The position numbers and the translations under genes are program-made. Shown piece after piece: positions 52,328 to 60,615 of a stretch of 62,500 bases of DNA. The stretch spans positions 1-62,500 of the forward strand of contig NZ_DJHF01000005.1 of assembly GCF_002433005.1 (NCBI RefSeq), in the 5' to 3' direction. The notes under the pieces were generated by a model that was not told the DNA's origin, made no database searches, and was given only the letters and a program-made list of their open reading frames with translations. Every line of letters starts with the position of its first letter. Within the stretch, counting starts at the first letter, position 1. The stretch is from Acetomicrobium sp. UBA5826. GTDB lineage: Bacteria > Synergistota > Synergistia > Synergistales > Acetomicrobiaceae.

Positions 52328-52537
52328 ATGAAGATAAGCGCAAGAAATGTATTAAAGGGTAAGGTAGTCAAAGTAATCCATGGAGCCGTCAATTCGGAAA
52401 TTACTCTGGAGTTGCCGGGGGGTCAGCAAGTAGTATCGATCATCACCAAAGCTTCGGCCGAGAGGTTGGGTCTCAAGGAAGGTGTGGATGCCTACGCTGT
52501 GATCAAGGCATCGGAAGTAATGGTAGCTACGGACTGA
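52328..52537 (+). CDS. Molbindin-like molybdate-binding protein (single Mop domain)
   Basis: 69 residues, the size of classic molybdenum-pterin binding proteins. The TOBE/Mop pattern is ISARNVLKGKVVKVIHGAVNSEI followed by ITKASAERLGLKEG and AYAVIKASEVMV. Oligomers of such proteins store molybdate or tungstate in the cytoplasm. AAAGGGGGGATGGG precedes ATG 52328. It agrees with the molybdenum-enzyme maturation genes at the left end of the window. A strong terminator follows. Confidence 0.93.
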   Translation: MKISARNVLKGKVVKVIHGAVNSEITLELPGGQQVVSIITKASAERLGLKEGVDAYAVIKASEVMVATD

Positions 52538-52572
52538 AAAATACACAATTGATGTTTCGCGAGATCTCAAAT

Positions 52573-52610
52573 ATAAAAATAAGGCGGTATTAATACCGCC
52601 TTATTTTTAT
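52573..52610 (+). terminator. Strong terminator after the molbindin gene
   Basis: A 38-base perfect palindrome with arms ATAAAAATAAGGCGGTATT and its complement. A- and T-runs on both sides make it bidirectional in form. Confidence 0.9.
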
Positions 52611-52655
52611 AGTAATATTAAACTATAGGGAACCTTAGGCAGGGAGAAATAATAG

Positions 52656-53507
52656 ATGAGTTTAACGGCTAATGTAATAAAAGGTGTCCATTTTGTGGTA
52701 AATCCGGGCATAGTGGCAAATGCCCTAAGTTGTATGCTGTATATTACAGCACGAGCTATTAGGGTACGGAAAAATGTTGCCTTAATGAATTTGAAAATTG
52801 CCTATCCGGACAAGGATGATCGTTGGAGAAAGGAGATTTTAAAAAAACTGTATTTTCATCTTTCCTTATCGATCATAGAATTTCTCTCTTTGACTAAGAA
52901 TCCTTCTTTAGTAGCAAAGTGGGTAACGAGGGTGGAGGGGGAAGAATATTTAACAGATATAGCAAAAAAGGGGAGGGGCCTCGTACTTCTTACGGGCCAC
53001 ATTGGCAATTGGGAGCTTTTGGCAGCTTGGTTGGCCCATAGGGGGTATCCGCTGGTAGCGGGCGTTAGGGATCCAAATGATGTCCATGTTTCCGAGTTGT
53101 TGTCAAGTTACCGAAAAAAATTGGGCGTCGATACCATACCTAAAAAAAAGATCTTATTAAAGGGCGTTAAATTATTGAGGCAAGGCAAATTTATAGGCGT
53201 GTTAGCCGATCAGGACGGAGGAAGGGAGGGGTTAAAACTATCCTTTATGGGAAAAGAGGCGAGCACTGTTGGCGGTCCTGCTGCTTTGAGCTTGATTGCC
53301 GGAGTGCCTGTAGTGCCCATAACCTCCTACAGGGTGGCCCCCTTCAAGCATGAGGTATTGGTTTTGCCTCCTATAGAGCCATATGCAACAATGCCACGAG
53401 ATGATGCTATCATGAAAATGACACAAAGATTTAACGAGATACTAGAGGGCTTTATAAAATTACATCCTGAACAATGGTTATGGTTTCACAGGCGTTGGAG
53501 GGCGTGA
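52656..53507 (+). CDS. LpxL/HtrB-like lysophospholipid acyltransferase
   Basis: 283 residues. The catalytic H-X4-E motif is in LLTGHIGNWELLAAW near residue 113. Later segments VLADQDGGREGLKLSFMGKEASTVGGPAALSLI and PEQWLWFHRRW (quoted in parts) match lipid A late acyltransferases. An N-terminal hydrophobic stretch anchors it in the inner membrane. It probably adds a secondary acyl chain to lipid A, which fits a Gram-negative envelope; the exact acceptor cannot be read. The ATG at 52656 has GGGAG upstream. Confidence 0.85.
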   Translation: MSLTANVIKGVHFVVNPGIVANALSCMLYITARAIRVRKNVALMNLKIAYPDKDDRWRKEILKKLYFHLSLSIIEFLSLTKNPSLVAKWVTRVEGEEYLTDIAKKGRGLVLLTGHIGNWELLAAWLAHRGYPLVAGVRDPNDVHVSELLSSYRKKLGVDTIPKKKILLKGVKLLRQGKFIGVLADQDGGREGLKLSFMGKEASTVGGPAALSLIAGVPVVPITSYRVAPFKHEVLVLPPIEPYATMPRDDAIMKMTQRFNEILEGFIKLHPEQWLWFHRRWRA

Positions 53508-53608
53508 AATTTTTCATAACGTAAATTGTTTTATTTTGCCCCAAGACTTGTTCTAAAGCTAATATAAATGTAAACTTATATTGGGCATATAGAGGGGGTG
53601 ATTCGCCC

Positions 53609-54556
53609 ATGCGCCTATTTGAGCTTATGTCTTCTGGAGAGATAGTTAGGTTGCCGGACAGCGATGTGTTGCCGGGCATTCCTTTGGAGTTTTCCCCCCT
53701 CGTTGCACTTTTGATGCCTTTCAACAGAGTTCTAATCGGTAGTTCTTTTCGAGAAAGCTATGAAGTGTGGCGTTGGGGTAAGATTGGTAGTGCTCAATGG
53801 AGCGAAGTAGCGTTTTGTCGTAATAAACCAAAGGCCTTTGATTTAGGGTTGCTTGGAAAAGTGTTTCTGACCAAGGAATCCGTAAATGCATTGCGTAAAG
53901 GCCTGCTCGAGCTTCTCGAGCCCATTGGTGATCACGAGACTACCATTTCTGTATTACAGAGCATCATGCGGAAACGAACGGCTGGGAGCGAAAAAAAGAG
54001 CGTCCTTTTGAGGCCCTACGGCAATAATCTGGAAGGAAACATTAAAGATGTGACGTTAGAGACGGCATATTGGGGATTAAGATGGTCTTTGCACTGGAAC
54101 TTATCGGAATCGTTGACGCGCATGAAGATCTGGCTGTCCCGAGCTATAGATGTTTTAGACCCTTCTTTTTTGTCTCCTCCCCCAATGTGGTTTTCTCTTT
54201 CCAAACTTCCCGACGACCAGGTCTTGCGTGAGTGGGAGGAGAGCGGCTTTGTGGCAGACCAACTCAGGCACTTCGAGCTTAGCGACAGCAATCCCACAGT
54301 CATCAAAGGTTCAGATATGTACCTGCTGCGATATATTTATCGTTTTAAGGACGTCTTTGAAGCTCAACCTCTGTATACATGGCTTATTCTGAACATGCCT
54401 CTTTGGGAAGATCTTCGAACTAAATGCCTGCTTTCGCTATCCGAAGTCCTCCTGGCTTGCTGGGGATTTCGAGAAGCAGTGGAAGCAACGGATGAAATAA
54501 TGCTTTATGGCAAAAGTGCCCGAGAAATGGGAAACTTAATTGTAATCACTCAATGA
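53609..54556 (+). CDS. Protein of unknown function
   Basis: 315 residues, soluble, without signal peptide or recognised motifs. It is rich in Trp and Leu, with stretches such as AYWGLRWSLHWNLSESLTRMKIW and FRESYEVWRWGK. The start at 53609 has AGAGGGGGTG upstream with good spacing and the reading frame has normal codon use, so the gene is real. No family assigned. It lies between the acyltransferase and GlpP genes and shows no functional link to either. Confidence 0.6.
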   Translation: MRLFELMSSGEIVRLPDSDVLPGIPLEFSPLVALLMPFNRVLIGSSFRESYEVWRWGKIGSAQWSEVAFCRNKPKAFDLGLLGKVFLTKESVNALRKGLLELLEPIGDHETTISVLQSIMRKRTAGSEKKSVLLRPYGNNLEGNIKDVTLETAYWGLRWSLHWNLSESLTRMKIWLSRAIDVLDPSFLSPPPMWFSLSKLPDDQVLREWEESGFVADQLRHFELSDSNPTVIKGSDMYLLRYIYRFKDVFEAQPLYTWLILNMPLWEDLRTKCLLSLSEVLLACWGFREAVEATDEIMLYGKSAREMGNLIVITQ

Positions 54557-54664
54557 CAATTCAATTCTGAAATTGACCTGCTTTTTGCTTGCACACCATT
54601 GTTTTGCTTGGTAGAATAGATTGTACATGATAGGTTTACCATAAAAGATAAAAAGGGGTTATAT

Positions 54665-55243
54665 ATGTTGATGTCAAGGCTTGGCGACTTGAGGAGTTTG
54701 ATGCAAAAACATCCCATAATACCGGCGTTGAGGTCGTATCAGGATATCGATGTCATTTTAAACATATCGCCTAGATGTGTGTTTATCCTCGAATCTTCTA
54801 TAGATTCGTTAAAGGATGTAGTTGATAGATTGAGGACAAAGGGACATTTCGTATTTGTTCATGCCGATTTAGTGGAGGGATTGAAGACCGATCCGTCTGG
54901 TATTAAATTTTTAGTGCGTCATATAAGCCCCGATGGCATCATAAGCACACACAAAAATGTTCTGGAAGTTGCTAGGGATTTAAACATTTTAACCATATTG
55001 CGCATATTTTTGCTCGATTCCCAGGCCTTTAAAAAGGGCAAGCATTTGACTTACAGTATGAATCCCGACTTCGTCGAAGTTCTTCCGGGTATTTCGGTTA
55101 TTTCGGTGGACGAGACTATTTTAAAGGAAATACCCTTTCCTTTAATTGCCGGCGGATTGGTAAAGACGAAGGAGCAGGCCAATAAAATATTATCGAGGGG
55201 AGTTTTGGCGGTTTCGACAAGCGAAAAAAGTTTGTGGGAATGA
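54665..55243 (+). CDS. glpP: Glycerol-3-phosphate-responsive antiterminator
   Basis: 192 residues of a GlpP-family TIM-barrel-like protein. HPIIPALRSYQDIDVIL at the N-terminus, VFVHADLVEGL, DGIISTHKNVLEVARDL and the terminal PLIAGGLVKTKEQANKILSRGVLAVSTSEK match the family. In Bacillus subtilis GlpP binds glycerol-3-phosphate and lets polymerase pass leader terminators of glp genes. A terminator-like hairpin follows 45 bases after its stop, ahead of dhaK, and a second lies before the glpA-like gene; both are natural targets. ATG 54665 has AAAAAGGGG upstream. Confidence 0.92.
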   Translation: MLMSRLGDLRSLMQKHPIIPALRSYQDIDVILNISPRCVFILESSIDSLKDVVDRLRTKGHFVFVHADLVEGLKTDPSGIKFLVRHISPDGIISTHKNVLEVARDLNILTILRIFLLDSQAFKKGKHLTYSMNPDFVEVLPGISVISVDETILKEIPFPLIAGGLVKTKEQANKILSRGVLAVSTSEKSLWE

Positions 55244-55287
55244 GGTTAGCAGACAAATCATTTCTTCGGTATTTCCTGGGTCAGAGG

Positions 55288-55342
55288 ATAAAAGAGAAAG
55301 CCCCAGTAAAATGTATTTTTTATTGTGCGCTTTCTCTTTTAT
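55288..55342 (+). terminator. Leader terminator ahead of dhaK, candidate GlpP target
   Basis: Arms ATAAAAGAGAAAGC (55288-55301) and GCTTTCTCTTTTAT (55329-55342) pair perfectly with a 27-base loop that contains a T-rich run. It lies 45 bases after glpP and 60 bases before dhaK, where an antiterminator would act. Confidence 0.7.
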
Positions 55343-55401
55343 TATGTCCTTGTGTTGGTATATTTTATGTTATTACAAATATAAAGGAGGTGTAGTGGCT
55401 T

Positions 55402-56400
55402 ATGAAAAAATTAATTAATGAAGTTGAAAAAGTTGTAGAGGAATCTCTTCAAGGCCTGGTGAAAGCTCATGCAGATTTGGTCAAGCTGCATCCTTCCGTC
55501 AGGGCGGTTTTGAGGGTTGACTCTCCCAAAGAAAAAGTGGCTGTTATATCTGGCGGCGGCAGCGGACACGAGCCAATGCACACTGGATTTGTAGGATTTG
55601 GCATGCTCGACGCGGCCTGTCCGGGAGAGATCTTTACTTCTCCGACCCCAGATCAGATGTATGAGGCTGCCAAAACAGTAAATGGAGGAAAGGGTGTGCT
55701 GTATATCGTCAAAAATTACAGCGGAGATATAATGAATTTTCAAATGGCTGCCGACATGCTTGCCGGTGAAGGAATACCGGTAGAGCAGGTAATCATTAAC
55801 GATGATGTGGCCGTAGAGGATTCTTTGTATACTGCCGGCAGACGTGGCGTGGGGGGGACGGTTTTGGCCGAGAAGATTGTTGGCGCAAAAGCAGAGGAAG
55901 GTGCTTCTCTGGAAGAAGTGAAAAAGTTGTGCGAAAGAGTCAATGCCAATGTGCGTTCCATGGGAATGGCTTTGACATCGTGTACAGTTCCTGCTGCGGG
56001 CAAGCCAACATTTGAACTTGGTCCGGACGAGATGGAAATAGGTATTGGCATTCATGGCGAGCCCGGCAGGCAGCGCATGAAAGTAAAGACTGCCAGAGAT
56101 ATAGTAGAAATGCTTGCTACTGCAGTAGTTGAGGATTTGCCCTTCAAAGCCGGAGACGAAGTTTTAGCCTTTGTAAATGGCATGGGCGGGACTCCTCTTT
56201 CTGAGCTTTATATAGTCTATAACGATTTAAGTGATTTTCTTGAAAAGAAGGGCATCAAAATAGTGAGAAATTTAGTGGGAAATTATATAACAAGCCTTGA
56301 AATGCAAGGGTGCTCAATAACCCTATTACGTCTTGACGAGGAAATGAAAAGACTGTGGGACGCTCCCGTTTGTACGCCGGGGCTCAGATGGGGGATGTAA
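55402..56400 (+). CDS. dhaK: PEP-dependent dihydroxyacetone kinase, substrate-binding subunit
   Basis: 332 residues. SGGGSGHEPMHTGFVG near residues 51-66 forms the dihydroxyacetone pocket. The His that binds the substrate covalently is in IGIGIHGEPGRQRM (about residue 220). VKNYSGDIMNF is another conserved family segment. DhaK presents dihydroxyacetone to DhaL-ADP, which is rephosphorylated by DhaM. AAAGGAGG precedes ATG 55402. The order K-L-M with short gaps indicates one operon. Confidence 0.96.
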   Translation: MKKLINEVEKVVEESLQGLVKAHADLVKLHPSVRAVLRVDSPKEKVAVISGGGSGHEPMHTGFVGFGMLDAACPGEIFTSPTPDQMYEAAKTVNGGKGVLYIVKNYSGDIMNFQMAADMLAGEGIPVEQVIINDDVAVEDSLYTAGRRGVGGTVLAEKIVGAKAEEGASLEEVKKLCERVNANVRSMGMALTSCTVPAAGKPTFELGPDEMEIGIGIHGEPGRQRMKVKTARDIVEMLATAVVEDLPFKAGDEVLAFVNGMGGTPLSELYIVYNDLSDFLEKKGIKIVRNLVGNYITSLEMQGCSITLLRLDEEMKRLWDAPVCTPGLRWGM

Positions 56401-56404
56401 GAAG

Positions 56405-57046
56405 TTGGATAACGGGAAACTTGACGTAACAAAGGCTATAGAGGCGGTAAAAAGAATAAAAGATATTGTAGACGCCAATAAGGAATACCTGACAGAACTT
56501 GATTCGGCGATAGGTGATGCGGACCATGGCATAAACATGAGCCGGGGCTTTACTAAAGCTCTGGAGAAAGTAAAAAGCAACGAATATAACGATATAGGCT
56601 CGGTGTTTAAGGACGTGGCTATGACGCTGATGAGTACCGTAGGAGGAGCTGCAGGGCCCCTCTATGGCACATTTTTTATGAAGGCGTCGATGAAACTTGC
56701 CGCCCAAAAGGAAGCGGATCTTTCGTTGTTGGCACAGGCCTTTCGAGAGGGTTTGCAGGGTGTAGTGGCCTTGGGCAAAGCTCAACTTTCCGACAAGACC
56801 ATGGTGGATGCCCTTACTCCAGCCGTAGAAGCGTTGGAATCCGCTGCGAAAGACGGATTGACGTTAAAGCAGGGATTGGAAAAAGCCCTGGCAATGGCAG
56901 AAAAAGGCATGAAGGATACCATACCGATGGTCGCCAGAAAGGGGCGAGCAAGCTATTTGGGCGAAAGGTCAGCCGGACACCAGGACCCGGGAGCTACGTC
57001 GAGTTATTTGATATTAAAGGCCTTTTACGATGCTCTGGAGGGTTAG
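56405..57046 (+). CDS. dhaL: Dihydroxyacetone kinase, nucleotide-binding subunit
   Basis: 213 residues. DSAIGDADHGINMSRGF (about residues 36-52) carries the aspartates that bind Mg-ADP. GGAAGPLYGTFFMKA and the terminal GRASYLGERSAGHQDPGATSS (quoted without its last residues) are DhaL signatures. In the PEP-dependent form ADP stays bound and is rephosphorylated by DhaM. The TTG at 56405 follows the dhaK stop by four bases, with GGGGGATG upstream. Confidence 0.95.
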   Translation: MDNGKLDVTKAIEAVKRIKDIVDANKEYLTELDSAIGDADHGINMSRGFTKALEKVKSNEYNDIGSVFKDVAMTLMSTVGGAAGPLYGTFFMKASMKLAAQKEADLSLLAQAFREGLQGVVALGKAQLSDKTMVDALTPAVEALESAAKDGLTLKQGLEKALAMAEKGMKDTIPMVARKGRASYLGERSAGHQDPGATSSYLILKAFYDALEG

Positions 57047-57049
57047 TGT

Positions 57050-57451
57050 ATGATTGGCATTCTCGTCGTTTGTCATAGTTTTAAAGCCTCTAGCGGGATT
57101 GCGGAAATAGCTCTTCAAATGGCTGGAGAAAAGGCAAGAGTAGTTGGAGTTGGAGGCAATGAGGAAGGGGGTATCGGTACTTCCACAGGAAAGATATACG
57201 AAGCACTCCTTGACCTTTTGGACGAATGCGATGGCATTGTCATCCTGCCTGATTTGGGTAGCGCCGTTTTATCTGCTAAGGCTGCGCTAGATTTCTTAGA
57301 GGAGGAACAAAAAAGCAGGGTTTTAATTGCCGATGCCCCTGTTTTAGAGGGAGCAGTCATGGCTGTCGTGGAGGCGAGTACAGGTTCTTCTTTGGAGAAG
57401 GTCAAGCAGGTTGCCGAAGAGGCTCACTCATTAAAAAAGTTAAGAGTTTAA
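57050..57451 (+). CDS. dhaM: DhaM, PTS EIIA-Dha domain protein
   Basis: 133 residues, only the EIIA (mannose-type) domain. His9 in ILVVCHSFKASSGIAE is the phosphorylation site, at the same position as in E. coli DhaM. GTSTGKIYEALL and DLGSAVLSAKAAL are also conserved. It lacks the extra HPr-like and EI-like domains of E. coli DhaM, so it needs separate HPr and EI. An HPr gene does follow at 62277. The ATG lies three bases after the dhaL stop. Confidence 0.93.
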   Translation: MIGILVVCHSFKASSGIAEIALQMAGEKARVVGVGGNEEGGIGTSTGKIYEALLDLLDECDGIVILPDLGSAVLSAKAALDFLEEEQKSRVLIADAPVLEGAVMAVVEASTGSSLEKVKQVAEEAHSLKKLRV

Positions 57452-57483
57452 AATAGCAATAAAAACAAAAGGAGGAGATCGGG

Positions 57484-58995
57484 ATGATTAAGAAGTACGT
57501 GGCCGCTATCGATCAGGGGACTACCAGCACGAGGTGCATGATATTCGATCAGGAGGGCAATCCGGTATCGAGTAGCCAGATGGAGCACGAGCAGATATAT
57601 CCGCAACCCGGCTGGGTTGAACATGATCCTATGGAAATCTGGTCTCGTACTCAGGACGTTATTCGAGGGGCCTTGGAAAAGGGCAATATCGATCCCAATG
57701 AAATAGCAGCTGTTGGCATCACAAACCAAAGGGAAACCACTGTGGTGTGGGACAAAAACACCGGCAAGCCTATTTATAACGCTATCGTGTGGCAATGCAT
57801 GAGGACTCAGGACTTCTGCCTAGAGTGGGAGAAGGAGCCAGGCGCTAACGAGAAAGTCAACCAAAAAACGGGTCTTGTTATAAGCACCTATTTTTCCGGA
57901 CCGAAGATCAAATGGATTCTGGACAATGTGCCAGGCGCCAAAGAGAAAGCTCAGAGGGGTGAGCTGCTGTTCGGTAATATCGATACTTGGTTGATATGGA
58001 ATTTGACCGGCGGTCCCAATGGCGGTGTCCACGTTACGGATATGTCTAACGCGTCAAGGACTATGCTTATGAATATCAAAACATTGCAATGGGACGACGA
58101 AATGCTGGATTTTCTTGGTATTCCCAAATCCATGTTGCCTCAAATTAAGCCAAGCAGCTGCGTATATGGGAATACCGCGCCAAACGGGGCTTTTAAGGCA
58201 AGCATTCCTGTAGCAGGAGATTTAGGTGACCAGCAGGCAGCTGTTTTTGGACAGGTATGTTACGATGTTGGGGAAGCAAAGAATACTTACGGCACGGGAA
58301 ACTTCATGTTGCTGAATATAGGAAAAACACCCACTCTTTCTAAAAGCGGATTGCTCACTACTGTTGCTTATAGTCTCAAGGAAGGAGAAGCGGTTTATGC
58401 CTTAGAGGGCTCCATGGCCATTACCGGAGCTGCTATTCAATGGTTGCGTGATAATTTAGGGCTCTTTGACGATGCAGCAGACTCTGAATGGTTTGCCAGT
58501 AAAGTTAAGGATACAGGTGGTATATACTTTGTCCCTGCCTTCTCAGGTCTTTTTGCTCCCTACTGGGATATGAGGGCAAGGGGATGTATCGTTGGTTTGA
58601 CTAGATATATTCGCAAGGAACATATAATTAGGGCAACCTTGGAATCTATATGCTATCAAACATTGGATGTGCAAAAGGCGATGGAGGCCGATTCCGGCGT
58701 TCCTTTGACGGAACTCAAGGTAGACGGCGGTGCTGTGCGCAACAATCTTTTAATGCAGCTACAGGCGGATCTTTTGGGCGTTCCCGTCATCCGGCCAATG
58801 GTCAATGAAACGACTGCATTGGGGGCTGCTTATGCTGCCGGATTGGCTACAGGTTTTTGGACGAGCTTGGATGAGCTTAGAAAACACTGGAAGGTGGACA
58901 AGAAATTCGAGCCTGTTATGAGTGCAGAAAAAAGAGAGGAAATGTACAGAGGCTGGAAAAAGGCTATAGAGAAAGCCAAGGGATGGATTGACTAA
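57484..58995 (+). CDS. glpK: Glycerol kinase
   Basis: 503 residues, normal length. IDQGTTSTRCMIFD is the phosphate-1 loop, GITNQRETTVVWD and YNAIVWQC the glycerol site, YGTGNFMLLNIG the middle motif, and LKVDGGAVRNNLLMQLQADLLG the adenosine motif. It makes glycerol-3-phosphate, which is both the substrate of the flavoprotein at 59137 and the signal for GlpP. AAAGGAGG precedes ATG 57484. Confidence 0.97.
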   Translation: MIKKYVAAIDQGTTSTRCMIFDQEGNPVSSSQMEHEQIYPQPGWVEHDPMEIWSRTQDVIRGALEKGNIDPNEIAAVGITNQRETTVVWDKNTGKPIYNAIVWQCMRTQDFCLEWEKEPGANEKVNQKTGLVISTYFSGPKIKWILDNVPGAKEKAQRGELLFGNIDTWLIWNLTGGPNGGVHVTDMSNASRTMLMNIKTLQWDDEMLDFLGIPKSMLPQIKPSSCVYGNTAPNGAFKASIPVAGDLGDQQAAVFGQVCYDVGEAKNTYGTGNFMLLNIGKTPTLSKSGLLTTVAYSLKEGEAVYALEGSMAITGAAIQWLRDNLGLFDDAADSEWFASKVKDTGGIYFVPAFSGLFAPYWDMRARGCIVGLTRYIRKEHIIRATLESICYQTLDVQKAMEADSGVPLTELKVDGGAVRNNLLMQLQADLLGVPVIRPMVNETTALGAAYAAGLATGFWTSLDELRKHWKVDKKFEPVMSAEKREEMYRGWKKAIEKAKGWID

Positions 58996-59050
58996 TTTAA
59001 CTATCTTCGACCAACTTGTAATGATTAGGTAAATTAGGAGACGGTGCATG

Positions 59051-59102
59051 AGAGGGAGAGGGGTGCACATAATGATGTGCCTTTCTCCCTCTTTAATTTT
59101 TT
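59051..59102 (+). terminator. Terminator-like hairpin between glpK and the glpA-like gene
   Basis: Arms AGAGGGAGAGGGGTGCACAT (59051-59070) and ATGTGCCTTTCTCCCTCT (59075-59092) pair with a two-base bulge and a loop of about four bases, followed by TTAATTTTTT. The 3' arm shares CTTTCTC with the hairpin ahead of dhaK, so GlpP may act at both. Confidence 0.75.
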
Positions 59103-59136
59103 GAGGGGTGTCAATAGTACCTCAGGAGGTGTTCTT

Positions 59137-60615
59137 GTGAGTACTCAATATTACGACATTATTATTATTGGCGGAGGGATAGTTGGATCTACGATCGCAC
59201 GAGAACTGTCCCGTTACGATGTTAGGGTAGCCGTGCTTGACAAAGCCGCAGAATTGCCATCAGGAGCTTCTAGGGCAAATAGTGGCATGGTTCATGCAGG
59301 CTACGACGATAAACCAGGAACCGTCAAAGCCCATTTTTGCCCGAAAGGCAATGAGATGTACAGGAATCTCTACGAAGAGCTCGATTTCACTCTCAACAAG
59401 GTAGGATCCTATGTTTGCGCCTTAGCCGAAAATGAGATACCTCATCTCAATTTGCTTTTAGAGCAGGGCAGAAAAAACGGCGTACCTTCGCTGGAGATTA
59501 TAAGCGGGGACGAATTGAGATCTCGTGAGCCAAATGCATCCAAAGATATCATTGCAGCTTTATGGGCACCAACGGGTTGCATCATAAATAACTTCGAGGC
59601 GGTTTTAGCTTTTATGGACAATGCGCAACAAAACGGAGTGGAGCTATTTTTGGAGACGGAAGTTTCAGATGTCCTCCTGTCTCAGGATAAAAGACAGGTA
59701 GTTGGAGTTAATACGAATAAAGGTCTATTCCTTTCCCCCATCGTTATCAACGCAGCAGGAGTTCATTCCGATGAAATAGCCAAAAAAGTTGGCGACGAGA
59801 GCTTTGTGATCCATCCAAGAAGGGGAGATTATTTCATCACCGACAAATATGTGGGGAATCTCGTAAAAAGCTTTTTCTTCCCATGCCCTTCCGAAGCGGG
59901 AAAGGGAATAACGGTGGCACCTACCGCTGATCACAACCTTTTGATGGGACCCACATCTATATTTCAACTAGATCGCGACAAAACGGCAACCACAAGAGAC
60001 GGATTGGAACAGGTCATAGAAGGTGCGAGAAGACTTATACCGTCCATTCCTATGAATATGGCGATAACGACATTTGCAGGATTAAGAGCTGATCCTGACA
60101 CAGGAGATTTTGTAATAAACATCTTAAAAAGACCCCATGGATTTGTTAACGTGGCCGGCATCAAATCTCCCGGTTTTACTTCTGCTCCCGCTATTGCCCA
60201 GCATATTGTAGAGAGAATGAAAGACGAGCTAAAGGACTTGGTGGATTTCAAACCTGACAAAAATTTTGTTCCGGAACGAAAGCATATTCCTCGATTCGCG
60301 TATCTTTCCATGGAAGAAAGATCTGCCCTGGCAAAGAAAGATCCTAGATATGCACAAATAGTCTGCAGATGTGAAAGCGTTACGGAAGGCCAGGTCGTAG
60401 AAGCAATAAGAAGGGGAGCCAAAACAGTAGCGGCTGTGAAAATTTGGACGCGCGCGGGAGCCGGCAGATGTCAGGGGGGATTTTGTGGGCCAAGGGTGAT
60501 CGAAATCTTGTCTAGGGAGCTCAATATTCCCATGGAGGAAGTTACCAGGCACGGAGGTCATTCTCGAATGCTGGTAGGCAAGACCAAGGAGTATTGGTTT
60601 AGGGAGGGTATGTGA
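59137..60615 (+). CDS. glpA: GlpA-like FAD oxidoreductase with a C-terminal BFD [2Fe-2S] domain
   Basis: 492 residues from the GTG at 59137, with CAGGAGGTG upstream; the frame to 59044 runs through the hairpin and is not coding. The FAD motif IIIIGGGIVGSTIARELSRY starts the protein, and SGASRANSGMVHAGYD is typical of the glycerol-3-phosphate/DAO family. The C-terminal ~90 residues have VCRCESVTEGQVVEAIRRG and RCQGGFCGP, the four-cysteine BFD-type cluster domain. It likely oxidises glycerol-3-phosphate to dihydroxyacetone phosphate. Its stop overlaps the next ATG. Confidence 0.9.
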   Translation: MSTQYYDIIIIGGGIVGSTIARELSRYDVRVAVLDKAAELPSGASRANSGMVHAGYDDKPGTVKAHFCPKGNEMYRNLYEELDFTLNKVGSYVCALAENEIPHLNLLLEQGRKNGVPSLEIISGDELRSREPNASKDIIAALWAPTGCIINNFEAVLAFMDNAQQNGVELFLETEVSDVLLSQDKRQVVGVNTNKGLFLSPIVINAAGVHSDEIAKKVGDESFVIHPRRGDYFITDKYVGNLVKSFFFPCPSEAGKGITVAPTADHNLLMGPTSIFQLDRDKTATTRDGLEQVIEGARRLIPSIPMNMAITTFAGLRADPDTGDFVINILKRPHGFVNVAGIKSPGFTSAPAIAQHIVERMKDELKDLVDFKPDKNFVPERKHIPRFAYLSMEERSALAKKDPRYAQIVCRCESVTEGQVVEAIRRGAKTVAAVKIWTRAGAGRCQGGFCGPRVIEILSRELNIPMEEVTRHGGHSRMLVGKTKEYWFREGM

